From Orobanche coerulescens (taxonomy: Eukaryota > Streptophyta > Magnoliopsida > Lamiales > Orobanchaceae): 64,000 bases of DNA. The notes beneath the pieces were generated by a model. The model did no database searches and was not told where the DNA came from. It saw nothing but the letters and a program-made list of their open reading frames with translations. Location: the NCBI GenBank assembly GCA_033398695.1, contig CM065804.1:39075501-39139500 (forward strand), in the 5' to 3' direction. A program made the position numbers and the translations under genes. Below are positions 10,782 through 20,205 of the stretch, one piece after another. Numbering within the stretch: position 1 is the stretch's first letter; each line of letters opens with the position of its first letter.

Positions 10782-11773
10782 TAGATCCTTCATCAATCAT
10801 CATTCATCTTATAATTTTCCATTTTTTGTAAACTTTTCTTTTTGTGTGAAGAACACACTTGTGTTCGTGAGTGATATTTGTAAGTGTGGTATAGCATATG
10901 TTGTTCAGAGAGTTTATTGCTTCTATCTCCTTTATCTACTAAGGGAGTTAGGATCAATTCTCTGTCTTGATTCAACTAATAATGACCACACGAGCTTGTA
11001 ATATGTGTAATAAACCCTTCATGGGCTAAGTAATCTTTAGTTGGGATTATAAACAAGGTTAGTCATGTTATTTATATTTGTATAAAAGATCTATTGTGAA
11101 TTACTTATTATTGTGTGTGATTTTCATTGTTTTAACAATCTTTATTTATTTGGCCAATAAATGAAGATATTTATGGTCTTCATATGTTTTGAAAGAAAAT
11201 ATGTTTGATTAGAACAAATGATCTTCACTCTAAGTTGTTCTAGGGGATAGAAATATACCTCTAGTCCTTAGATGATTCTTTGAGTTATTTTCATGAATCC
11301 TAATGCTATGTATTGAAGCCAATCAACATAGAATATAGTGGATTGATTCAATATGTAAGGGGCGTTTTATAGTTCGAAAGAGAAACCGTCTTTTTAAGGA
11401 AAATCGAATCTACACAACATACTAAGTAAATTCATCTTATGATCTCCTATACATCATTTATAACTAATGACGAACTAAGTTTGTAATCCCAACTATTTCA
11501 TTTTATCGTTTAATCAATCTATTATTATTGCAATATTTTTATTTTCTTAAAATATAAGAACTATCATTGTATTTTCTTTGCAAATATTAAACCAAACTTT
11601 TTAATTGTGTGTTTCACTCATCTTACTATCTATAAAAATAGACGAATAGTGTATAATTCAAAGTATAACCAAACTTCCTTGTGGGATCGATAAACCGGAC
11701 TCAAAAAGTCCACTTACTACTTGATACGATATCGTGCACTTGCGATAGTTACACTAAAAACGTGTCAAGTTTT

Positions 11774-11790
11774 TGGCGCCGTTGCCGGGG
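11774..11790 (+). other. Primer-binding site, tRNA-Asp
   Basis: TGGCGCCGTTGCCGGGG is complementary to the 3' end of plant tRNA-Asp (including CCA) and starts 6 bp after the LTR. It is 17 nt long and is not a tRNA gene. Confidence 0.88.
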
Positions 11791-12009
11791 AAGTATAAGT
11801 TATATTTGAAATCTTGCATTGTAAACTATTTTTATAGGTACAAATTTCTCGACGTTGTAACTTAGCACTCAATTGTGTTTGTCCGGTCAAGTGGCGGATA
11901 ACGGTACTCCGTGACTATTAAAGTCGTATTTTTCAGTTTCCCACAACAACTGATATTTGTAGATATTTGCTTCAATTATTTTCATTGTCTTTTTATTTAT
12001 TTTTTTATC

Positions 12010-12555
12010 ATGGAAGAAACTTTGTTTAAAATCGAAAAACGATTTCCCTTTCTAAGCAAAAATGTCATTTTAAAGATTTATAAGACAAGACTTGAAAGGA
12101 TGAGGTTGCTTATGAATAAAAGCATACCTTTTGACATAAGATTCATAATTGAAGTCAAAGTAAGAATAGAAGGTGAATTCACAGAAACACCGACTAGATT
12201 TTTACTAGGGCTAGGAAAAAGTTCATATGCGAAGAAACGACGAGCAAAAATGATAGCCGTTTGTTATAAATGTGCTAGATGGAACTGTAATTTAAAATGT
12301 CGATCTTTAGGAATTCCATCTACAAACAGAGAAGATAAAATTCAGTTCATTAAGGATGGTCCGAATAAGGAGAATTTAGATGATATCAAAATTTCTCTTG
12401 ACACGCATCCTAGTGGACTCGTACATTACGGAATTCGATGTTTGTGGAATAAATTCCAACCAGAATATGAACAACGTCTTGGGAATCTAACGTTAAAAGA
12501 CTCTGTTTGCCAATTTGTAAGAAAATTGGATGGGAAGCTTCTCCCCGACTCATAG
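12010..12555 (+). CDS. Unknown ORF1 of RLX-LOG (181 aa)
   Basis: Not recognised. The ATG at 12010 is the first in the open frame with a Met-Glu-Glu start; the frame is open upstream to 11911. The predicted protein is basic. It has a cysteine cluster at about residues 83-96 (CYKCARWNCNLKC) that could bind a metal but does not fit the CCHC spacing of Gag. Its position, about 220 bp after the PBS, is where gag would start. The C-terminal half has an aromatic stretch (GIRCLWNKFQPEYEQRL). It could be a diverged Gag-like protein or a second captured host fragment. The frame is uninterrupted despite LTR divergence. Confidence 0.55.
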   Translation: MEETLFKIEKRFPFLSKNVILKIYKTRLERMRLLMNKSIPFDIRFIIEVKVRIEGEFTETPTRFLLGLGKSSYAKKRRAKMIAVCYKCARWNCNLKCRSLGIPSTNREDKIQFIKDGPNKENLDDIKISLDTHPSGLVHYGIRCLWNKFQPEYEQRLGNLTLKDSVCQFVRKLDGKLLPDS

Positions 12556-12863
12556 AAGGCGTTTAGTCCGTTTCTGAACGTAAAATCAGAGGAAGATGTG
12601 AGCCACAATCACAACTACTGTACATACGCGTAAGTATCTTTTATTTTTGTCGTGTGGTGAGATTTTCTGAATAAAAAATGTGATACGCGATAAATGCTTT
12701 CATTATTCTATTGAGTAGTTGAAGCGCAATCAACGCAATCACAAACTTGTTAAACAATTTTTACCTTCTTTTTCTTCTATAATAAACTTTGTGCTTGTTT
12801 CTTTTATTCATCCCTCAAACTTGCACTTTTCTCTGTTTCTCTCTAAATAATTTCTTTTCAAAA
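12556..12863 (+). promoter_or_regulatory. Leader between ORF1 and LOG: possible captured 5' UTR
   Basis: AT-rich and non-coding. The last ~100 bp are rich in pyrimidines and resemble a plant 5' UTR. A TATA-like CTATAATAAA lies near 12778, and the LOG start has A at -3 and G at +4. A GTAAGT splice-donor-like site is at 12628. These suggest either a private promoter or spliced expression, both speculative. Confidence 0.35.
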
Positions 12864-13520
12864 ATGGAGTCATCATCTTCCACACAAAAATTTAGCACAT
12901 TCTGCATTTTTGGTGGAGCTAGTTATGGAATAGAGGCATGCTTTACTGAAGCAGCCCACAACTTGGGTCGTACCTTAGGAGAAAAATATATTCATGTAGT
13001 TTACGGAGGAGGAAGTCTAGGATTAATGGGGCGAGCTGCTGCTTCTGCCTATATGGAAGGAGTAAGAGTGTTGGGAATAATTCCAAAACCTCTGGCTGAA
13101 AGTAAAATCACCGGGGCAACTATTGGAGATGAGTTTAGATTTGTAAATATGCAAGATCGCATAACTCACATGATAAATAATTCTGGCGCCTTTATCACCC
13201 TTCCCGGTGGTTTTGGCACTCTTGAAGAACTTTTTCATGTGGTTACCAGAGCCCAGCTAAATGTTCATCAAAAACCAATAGGTCTGCTTAATGTCAATGG
13301 TTTCTTAGATGGTTTACTATCTTTCATCGACTACTCTGCTGAAAAGGGTTTTATTTCTGAGCGTGCTAAACGAATCATAGTCGTTGGAACAACACCAGAA
13401 GAACTAATCAAAAAACTCAATGAATTTGTTCCTCAACCAGATCCAGCTCTAGCTAAAATTGTCTGGGTAGAAGATTTTACCGTGAGAAAACGAAAAGTGG
13501 ATTCATTCATCTCCCTTTGA
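12864..13520 (+). CDS. LOG: LOG-family cytokinin riboside 5'-monophosphate phosphoribohydrolase, captured
   Basis: Members of this family release active free-base cytokinin from its riboside monophosphate in the cytosol or nucleus. The 218-aa protein has the family length. Visible motifs are FGGASYG (residues 16-22), GGGSLGLMG (48-56), IIPKPL (72-77), Arg99 in MQDRITHM, and the signature PGGFGTLEE (114-122) with catalytic Glu122. GLLNVNGFLDGLLSFID follows. The residue after Arg99 is Ile, where plant LOGs usually have Lys, and the C-terminus is basic (VRKRKVDS). The start at 12864 fits the family N-terminus better than the upstream in-frame ATG at 12789, which would add an unrelated hydrophobic segment. 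Cellular LOG genes have introns; this copy has none and lies between LTRs, which points to capture from a spliced RNA. The frame is fully open. Activity and expression are unknown. Confidence 0.88.
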   Translation: MESSSSTQKFSTFCIFGGASYGIEACFTEAAHNLGRTLGEKYIHVVYGGGSLGLMGRAAASAYMEGVRVLGIIPKPLAESKITGATIGDEFRFVNMQDRITHMINNSGAFITLPGGFGTLEELFHVVTRAQLNVHQKPIGLLNVNGFLDGLLSFIDYSAEKGFISERAKRIIVVGTTPEELIKKLNEFVPQPDPALAKIVWVEDFTVRKRKVDSFISL

Positions 13521-14921
13521 TAACCCATGTCGGACCTCTTGTATTTTTACTTTCTGTCGTGTGTAATAATCGTGCTAAATGATGGCAGCTTAAGGAGTTT
13601 CTTCTTGATATCTTGACGCGCATCTATTCGCAATTTATATATTGTTATTTTATTTCTATAATTCCTATTGTGTGTTTTTTTATAAAAGCATTGATGGCAG
13701 CGTCAAGCGACTCTTCGGACTTTCTTGATGCGCATCTTAAAAATTGTGTTATACTTCTGAGTATATTTTATTTTCTTTTGTTGTGTGCCTCGTATATTTA
13801 TTCTCTTGCATATTCTAAAAGGCGTTAGCTCAAACATCAACTTTCTTAACAGGGAGTATTCTACTTTTTCTGCATTGCTTTTTATTTTATTTTATTTTTA
13901 AAAAAAACTGAGGACAGTTTTATTTTTAAGTTTGGGGGTGGTTTGTTTTATTATTTTGGTGTGTTGTAATTTTGGTGTATTTTGATTAATTTGGTTATTT
14001 GCCTTAATTTTTTTTATTATATATATATATATATAGTATTTTGATTTTTGAGATTTCTAGATCTGGCCATAACACCAATAAATTAGCTATATACAAGCTT
14101 CTAAAATCGTTTTAACCGGTAAATAAAAATTGTATATTCCAAAAAAAAAAATTTGAGCCTTAATCTCTCTTTCCAAGCCTTGTAATTATCATATAAAATC
14201 GAGTCATTCGTTACCTTGAGAAAAGAAGAATCAATCGGTTGATGAAAAATAGACCTGAAATTTACTTAATTTGTGGAGTTTTTGATTTTTCATGCTTAAA
14301 CTAAGAAATGATTTTCTGCAAAAATTCTATTCCCTAAAAAAAAAGAGTCATTGGTGAAAAGAGCTACACGTTAGCAAATAACGGTGTGAAAGCTATCACC
14401 TTTTTAAAAAGAAAAATGAGATAGAAATTGTGTTAGTGAAAAGAGCTACACGTTAGCAAATAACGGTGTGAAAGCTATCACTAAAAGTGATGTAGTTTAT
14501 GAGCAGATTTGAATTAATTAGCGGCTGAATTTCAATACACTCAATTTTGTGAAAATCACAATATTTGATGACGCCAATAAAATTCTTCTTCATATTGAGT
14601 CGAAAAATAAACGAGTGATCGAGAGCAACCATTAAAGGGAGTCGTGTGTATCACGAGTGGGAAAGAAATAATCAGCCTTTTGCGGGGAAAACGTTGCATT
14701 TTGGAATTACAAAATAAAATCCGTGTTTTAACTTCAAAATCATCAGTAGATTTATTTTGAATCTTGATTCATTTCTATCTACTGTATATAGCTGGTTGTT
14801 GTGTATTAATGGCATTTTGATCTCCTTTTCTCTTTTTATATTTTTTTGTGTGTATTAGTATTTTTGCGTCTTATTTTCTTTTTTTTGGAATAATAAAGTC
14901 TTGCTCGGGACTAGCAAGAAT
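13521..14921 (+). other. RLX-LOG non-coding tail
   Basis: AT-rich, with no recognisable protein. It contains an imperfect duplication about 112 bp apart (GATGGCAGC at 13581 and 13693, each followed by a TTGAYGCGCATCT motif), a TA microsatellite near 14016-14034, and the perfect 46-bp repeat listed separately. A 71-aa hydrophobic reading frame at 13613-13828 overlaps the duplication and is probably chance. Confidence 0.6.
14354..14481 (+). repeat. Perfect 46-bp direct repeat
   Basis: Positions 14354-14399 and 14436-14481 are identical and begin GTGAAAAGAGCTACACGTTA; the step is 82 bp. The conservation of both copies in non-coding DNA suggests a recent duplication or an RNA-level role such as packaging. 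Confidence 0.85.
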
Positions 14922-14923
14922 TC

Positions 14924-14936
14924 AAGTTTGGGGGTG
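14924..14936 (+). other. RLX-LOG polypurine tract
   Basis: AAGTTTGGGGGTG directly abuts the 3' LTR start TGATAAGTG at 14937. Confidence 0.8.
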
Positions 14937-15314
14937 TGATAAGTGTCAGTTTTATACACTTATCCATGGTTTGTATCGATAAAATTCAACCATAATTGAG
15001 CTAGTCTACTCGTTTTTTGCTATTAATTAGTTAGTTTTTAATAATTTTATTTTTATCGGATGATGATCGGATTAAATAACTGATTTACTCAAGAAATAAC
15101 ATGTTTATTAAATATTCTCTTTGTTGAATTTTGATATATTCATGTTGTAGGGCTTTCCCAGATGAATTCGGCAGTCGTTACGGATTCAAAATCAGAGTTA
15201 TATATCAAAAGTTATCATCCGAAGAAGATCTGGGGCAATAACGCAAAGTCTGAGAAATTCTGGGCTGAAAACGTAACTCTCAAAGCAACCAGTGAGCAAA
15301 TTGACGAAGCGAAG

Positions 15315-15392
15315 TTACGACCGTAACTACTGGATGTTATGGCCGTAATTCATCCAAGTTACGGCCGTAACTCCTTAATGTTACGGCGGTAA
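15315..15392 (+). repeat. Palindrome array, 3' LTR copy (partly decayed)
   Basis: Four palindrome positions at 15315, 15337, 15359 and 15381 keep the exact 22-bp pitch. Three carry one substitution each: TTACGACCGTAA, TTATGGCCGTAA and TTACGGCGGTAA. Two of these are CpG-type transitions. Confidence 0.85.
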
Positions 15393-16369
15393 CTCTTGAC
15401 AGATTGTTATGATTTGTCTAATTTTTTATACTTTTTGTGTATTATTGAGGGGATGGCTGACATTGATCCGATCTAATGTAATAATGCTGGAGTTTTGGAG
15501 CTATTAGATGACTTTAGGTGTATAAATAGACCCCTTAGATCCTTCATCAATCATCATTCATCTTATAATTTTCTATTTTTTGTAAACTTTTCGTTTTGTG
15601 TGAAGAACACACTTGTGTTCTTGAGTGATATTTGTAAGTGTGGTATAGCATATGTTGTTCAAAGAGTTTATTGCTTCTATCTCCTTTATCTACTAAGGGA
15701 GTTAGGATCAATTCTTTCTCTTAATTCAACTAATAATGACCACACGAGCTTGTAATATGTGTAATAAACCCTTCATGGGCTAAGTAACCTTTAGTTAGGA
15801 TTATAAACAAGGTTAGTCATGTTATTGATGTTTGTATAAAAGATCTATTGTGAATTACTTATTATTGTGTGTGATTTTCATTGTTTTAACAATCTTTATT
15901 TATTTGGCCAATAAATGAAGATATTTATGGTCTTCATATGTTTCGAAAGAAAATATGTTTGATTAGATCAAATGATCTTCACTCTAAGTTGTTCTAGGGG
16001 ATAGAAATATACCTCTAGTCCTTAGATGATTCTTTGAGTTATTTTCATGAATCCTAATGCTATGTATTGAAGCCAATCAACATAGAAATATAGTGGATTG
16101 ATTCAATATGTAAGGGGCGTTTTATAGTTCGAAAGAGAAACCGTCTTTTTAAGGAAAATCGAATCTACACAACATAATAATTAAATTCATCTTATGATCT
16201 CCTATACATGTTTTATAACTAATGACGAACTAAGTTTGTAATCCCAACTATTTCATTTTATCGTTTAATCAATCTATTATTATTGCAATATTTTTATTTC
16301 CTTAAAATATAAGAACTATCATTGCATTTTCTTTGCAATTATTAAACCAAACTTTTTAATTGTGTGTTT

Positions 16370-17512
16370 GGGTTTTATATCAAATAGGTTACCCAACTTT
16401 GCGTTTTTGTGCACCTAAGTTACCCAACTATTTTTTTGTGCAAATGGGTTACTAGACTATCATTACCGGGTAAAATAGTGACCCAACTATCAAAAACTTG
16501 TTATAATCGGTTGGTTGCCATGCTGGCAGCTGACTTTTATTTTTTTAAAGAAAAAACATTTTTATTAATACATTAATAATCCCAATAATTAAATTAAGGG
16601 AAAACTATATTTATTGTCCTAACGTATGGACCTTTTTACGTCCGTGTCCTAATCTAAGCATAATTGCAAATTGCCATATAACGTATTCAAAATTTTAATG
16701 TTCGTGTCCTAATGACCGGAATCCGGCCAATTTGCCTATGTGGCACACCGAAAATGTGACGTGGCTTGATTACATCATTTAAAAAATCGTAAAACTTTTT
16801 AAAAAAAAATTAGAACCTTAGGTAATTATTTTTAATTCTGAAATATTAATATAAATATATTAGAATTTTTTATTTTATTTTTAATTTTTATAAAATTATA
16901 ATTTTTTTATAATGTTTTTAATTTTTTAATTTTACTTTAAAATTTTATTTTCTATAATTTTACAATTTTATTTTATAAATTTACAATTTTTTATTTTTTT
17001 TAATTTTTTACAATTTTAAAATTATTTTTTACTTTTTAAAATATTAAAAAATTATAAAATAAAATTGACCACATTTACAATATTTATAATTTTTTAATTA
17101 TATAATTTTAATTTACGGTTTTATTTTATAATTTTAATTTTAAAAAATTATAAAATTTATAAAATTTTAATTGACCAAATTTTAATTGACCACATTTACA
17201 ATTGTATTTTATAATTTTACTTTTTATAATTTTTAACATTTTTTTTAATTTTATAATGTAGTTTTCCCTTAAATTAAAAATATAAACCCTAATATTTGGG
17301 TAATGGGGCCCACAAAAATCTGACGTGGACAAACTATTACCTACATCTCCCGGTTACCAGTCATTGGGGTAATCTGAATGAACATGTTTCTGGTTTTGAG
17401 TAACCTACATGTCAAACACGTATAGTCTAGTAACCCATTTGCACAAAAAAATAGTTGGGTAACTTAGGTGCACAAAAACGCAAAGTTGGGTAACCTATTT
17501 GATATAAAACCC
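16370..17512. mobile_element. Mutator-like MITE with perfect 91-bp terminal inverted repeats
   Basis: Positions 16370-16460 and 17422-17512 are exact reverse complements (91 bp), starting GGGTTTTATATCAAATAGG. The flanking TTGTGTGTTT (16360-16369 and 17513-17522) is a 10-bp target duplication. Long TIRs and a 9-11 bp duplication fit a non-autonomous Mutator-like element. No transposase is present. The perfect TIRs imply a very recent insertion or repair by gene conversion. Confidence 0.9.
16598..17268. mobile_element. Inner MITE (671 bp) nested in the Mutator-like MITE
   Basis: Starts GGGAAAACTA and ends TAGTTTTCCC, flanked by TTAA (16594-16597 and 17269-17272). The interior is extremely AT-rich with no ORF of interest. 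A TTAA target is compatible with several DNA-transposon types, and short TIRs make assignment uncertain. Confidence 0.6.
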
Positions 17513-17675
17513 TTGTGTGTTTCACTCATCTTACTATCTATAAAAATAGACTAATAGTGTATAATTCAAAGTATAACCAAACTTCCTTGTGGGATCGATA
17601 AACCGGACTCAAAAAGTCCACTTACTACTTGATACGATATCGTGCACTTGCGATAGTTACACTAAAAACATGTCA

Positions 17676-17940
17676 ATAGGCATCCAAGGATTTGAAGAAT
17701 CGAGTGGTGCTAGGCAGTCAGAAAGGAGTTGCAACGACGGGATTTCCACTGGTTGGAAGTTGTTGTATCTAAGTTGTAGAATCACTGTAATATTTATCAC
17801 TAGTTGAAAATTATAGTGGATTCATCTCCAACTGGTTTGGAGAAAGTGGATTAGTAGAGGATTACCCCACCTCTGAGACCACTATAAATTGCCTGCTTAC
17901 TTTACTGTTTTTAGCATCATACTTAACTGCTGCATTCATA
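17676..17940 (+). repeat. RLC1 3' LTR, middle part
   Basis: Resumes the Sirevirus LTR interrupted at 10183, aligning with 50898-51156 of RLC3 (GGCATCCAAGGAT, then ATTTCCACTGGTTGGAAG). It ends at TCATA (17936-17940), the left duplication of RLG2. Confidence 0.88.
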
Positions 17941-18475
17941 TGTAATATCCGCATTTTTTCTTCTTTTTCTGATATTCCTATTTTAGTGTATTTTCATTTT
18001 TGTTATAGCTCGCCTGTAACCATGTCGACATTTTGAATCTATGTTATTCTTGGAGTTTCTCCATCGGGGATGATCTTGGTGATGTTTTGACATTATTCCG
18101 TTTTATGTCATATATTATGGCACGGACGTTCGATTCTCGTAGAACTCGTTCGCTTTTCTAATTCCTTTGGTTTCACGAGTTCGTATAGTTGAGTTGTACG
18201 TATCGTGAGTTTCGGTTTGTTAATCCGACGTCATATCGCGGTTTTGTGAACGTTTGGGCCATTTCGTAATTTTCCTAAGTTTAGGGTATTCTTGTTATCT
18301 TTGTTGTTCCTGAACCTTCGGACATTCGGAATCACGTTTCATCGTAACGTTTTGAATTCTCACTTAAATCCGTGGGGAGTGTATCCGGTGGTCATGGATA
18401 CACCTTGTTATTTTCTCTTTTCGATCGTCTCCTCGTCGAGCAGTGTTTCAGACTGGCCTGCTGTCATAGGCCATG

Positions 18476-18784
18476 TTACGGCCGTAAGCCGTATACGTTA
18501 CGGCCGTAATAATCGAGAGTTACGGCCATAAGCTTCCTTCATACGGCCGTAACAAGGCTTCGTTTCTTACCCCTCTAGTCTAGTTCCGAGATACGGGCGT
18601 ATCATGCCCGAGTTACGGCCGTAAGTAACGATACGGCCGTAATGGTATTCTTGATATGACCGTATGTGTCGTTCGTAAATTTTGCCCAGTTCTTTCCAGA
18701 GGCCAGTTACGGCCGTAAGAAAGTCGGGTTACGGCCGTAATGTTCATGTGTTACGGCCGTATGTGGGGTGTGTTACGGCTGTAA
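18476..18784 (+). repeat. Array of twelve TTACGGCCGTAA-type palindromes in three groups of four
   Basis: Palindrome starts are 18476, 18498, 18520, 18541; 18591, 18613, 18631, 18654; and 18707, 18729, 18751, 18773. Steps within groups are mostly 22 bp (range 18-23). The gaps between groups are 50 and 53 bp. About half are perfect; the others have 1-3 changes, often C-to-T or G-to-A at CpG. The last group ends 10 bp before the TATA box, placing the array as a promoter-proximal U3 module. Confidence 0.9.
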
Positions 18785-18787
18785 CAC

Positions 18788-18809
18788 CTGCCAGTATATA
18801 AACTGGCAG
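18788..18809 (+). promoter_or_regulatory. RLG2 TATA box framed by perfect 7-bp inverted repeat
   Basis: CTGCCAG (18788-18794) and CTGGCAG (18803-18809) flank TATATAAA. A pyrimidine-rich leader follows at once. In the 3' LTR (near 25921-25945) the TATA is retained but the arms have diverged. Confidence 0.65.
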
Positions 18810-19409
18810 CGGCCCAGTTTTTCCTCATTTCTCACTTCTCTCTTTCCTTTTCGCAACGGGAGCGACGACTGAAGCTAGGGTTCGTCCGATTTCGATCCAA
18901 ACTCCATTGTAAGGGCATATTCAAGTATCATACCATCCACCTATCACTAATCATCCATCGTTCATCTTCGAATCAAGGTAAAATCTCTTATAACCTACCT
19001 TGGAGGATTTGGGGGTTTTCGGGTGTATTGTTCGTTTTGCTTCGTATTGTTGATTAATCCTTGTTGATTATGATTAATCTCGTCATTGTTCTTGTTCTCC
19101 TACGAACTCATGATGTATATCGTGATATTTACATAATCGAGAGGGTTTGGTTGCGATCCGCCCTCGTCGTTGTTTGATACGAATACACATAAATCGTAGG
19201 CGGGTTTTCGGGTGTTTCCAATTCCGTATTTAGTTAGAATTGGTGGTGATTGTGTTCTTCGTATCGTTAGGTTCGTGATTATCGGCTCCTAACGGTCGTC
19301 GGTGTTTTCCTTCCGTTCGTTGCGCCGTCTCTTATTCAAGGCAAGTAATTCTTGGAAACCTTTATGCTTAACGTGAAATGGTAATGTATATTGTGTGTGC
19401 TTTACTCAC

Positions 19410-19640
19410 CTCGGGAGGGTCCGACGGGGCCTCGAGGGAATCTATGGCTTCGTCCTGGATTCATGAGTTTGTTTCGCTAGCCAGCTCGGGAGGGTCCTTA
19501 GAGGCCTCGAGTGGGATTCGTGGCTTCGTCCCGGTCCTAGGTGACGTGTGGTGCTTGGTTTGTTTTATGAATGTGGCCAGCTCGGGAGGGTCCTTAGAGG
19601 CCTCGAGTGGGATTCGTGGCTTCGTCCCGGTCCTAGGCAA
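19410..19640 (+). repeat. Direct repeats in the transcribed part of RLG2 LTR
   Basis: Units beginning CTCGGGAGGGTCC start at 19410, 19485 and 19581. The last two are almost identical over about 60 bp and end in a TTCGTCCCGGTCCTAGG box. The same block is in the 3' LTR and, inverted, in RLG4. Confidence 0.75.
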
Positions 19641-20205
19641 ATTAATTGTGACTGTTTGTTTCCGGAAAAGACATGTCTAGTTTTGATTTTTGAAACGATA
19701 TTGGTGCATGTACTATGAAATGTGTAAGCGATTGGTTTGCCTTGATTACTTGTACTAGCGTAATTGCTAACCCCTTTGGGGACCCGTTTTGGGGAAATTC
19801 TTGTTATGGATTTCAGGTTATGATTATCCGGACGAGCGGGCACCTGGACAGTACGAGGACGTTGGCCAGGGTCGTTGACATGTGCATTTGGGTCTTTCTA
19901 TTTCTTTAGTCCATTTCGATTTGGTTGTTCTAATAATTATAAACTTATAGAGTGTACTCGCGAGTACTTAGGCTTTTCTTTTCAAATTCCGTATTGTATT
20001 CCTTTAAAATTGTTACATTGTTGGTGTATGCTTATTTCGCCGATTGCTCCGGGCGTATCTGTTTATGTCATAGCATTTGAATATGTGTTCTCGCTAACCG
20101 AGATGGTTAGTCGAGTTGAGTTTTCTTGTTTGTAGCCTGGTGGGTCCCATGTAGGGGTCCACGGCGCTGTAATATACTCTGAATATCTTGGGGTGTTACA
20201 GAAAA

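Larger units (their letters stand above)
10184..11767 (+). repeat. RLX-LOG 5' LTR (1584 bp)
   Basis: Starts TGATAAGTGTCAG and ends CGTGTCA. It opens with a hairpin: GATAAGTG (10185-10192) and CACTTATC (10204-10211). The ORF at 10741-11001 recurs at 15495-15755 as ordinary LTR sequence and is not treated as a gene. Confidence 0.92.
10184..17675 (+). mobile_element. RLX-LOG: non-autonomous LTR retrotransposon carrying a LOG gene
   Basis: Two LTRs (10184-11767 and 14937-17675) are flanked by a perfect ATAGG duplication (10179-10183 and 17676-17680). A tRNA-Asp PBS follows the first LTR and a purine tract precedes the second. The roughly 3.2 kb between the LTRs holds an unknown ORF, an intact LOG-family ORF and a repeat-bearing non-coding tail. 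No protease, RT or integrase motif is seen in any frame, so it must be mobilised in trans. The Asp primer resembles Athila-type gypsy elements, but lineage cannot be proved without pol. The LTRs differ at about 11 of the first ~400 bases. Confidence 0.9.
14937..17675 (+). repeat. RLX-LOG 3' LTR (2739 bp including nested MITEs)
   Basis: Same sequence as 10184-11767 with about 2-3% differences, enlarged by a 1143-bp MITE and its 10-bp duplication at 16360-17522. It ends ACATGTCA, followed by the right ATAGG target duplication. Confidence 0.92.
17941..20200 (+). repeat. RLG2 5' LTR (2260 bp)
   Basis: TGTAATATCC to TGTTACA. It contains the palindrome array (18476-18784), TATA box (18795-18802), pyrimidine-rich leader and a transcribed repeat block (19410-19640). 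ORFs inside it at 18292, 19378, 19715 and 19875 recur unchanged in the 3' LTR and are not genes. Confidence 0.95.

Noticed and set aside
10741..11001. 86-aa ORF in the RLX-LOG LTR, also at 15495-15755
   Set aside because: Starts upstream of the TATA box and runs through the LTR leader; present in both LTRs, no motif.
11774..11790. tRNA-Asp gene fragment
   Set aside because: Only the 17-nt 3'-end complement, placed right after an LTR: a primer-binding site.
12789..12863. Upstream in-frame Met extending the LOG protein
   Set aside because: The extension is hydrophobic, unlike LOG N-termini, and reads through the pyrimidine-rich leader; the ATG at 12864 has better context.
16860..17250. 68-aa minus-strand ORF and poly-A/T runs as a gene
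   Set aside because: Low-complexity AT-rich interior of the inner MITE.
18476..18784. Palindrome array as a CRISPR array
   Set aside because: Short 12-bp palindromes with 10-bp spacers inside both LTRs of a plant retrotransposon, with no cas genes.
19378..19680. 100-aa SGG/ASSGIRGF-repeat ORF, also at 26504-26806
   Set aside because: Translation of the direct-repeat block in the RLG2 LTR; identical in both LTRs and antisense ORFs overlap it.
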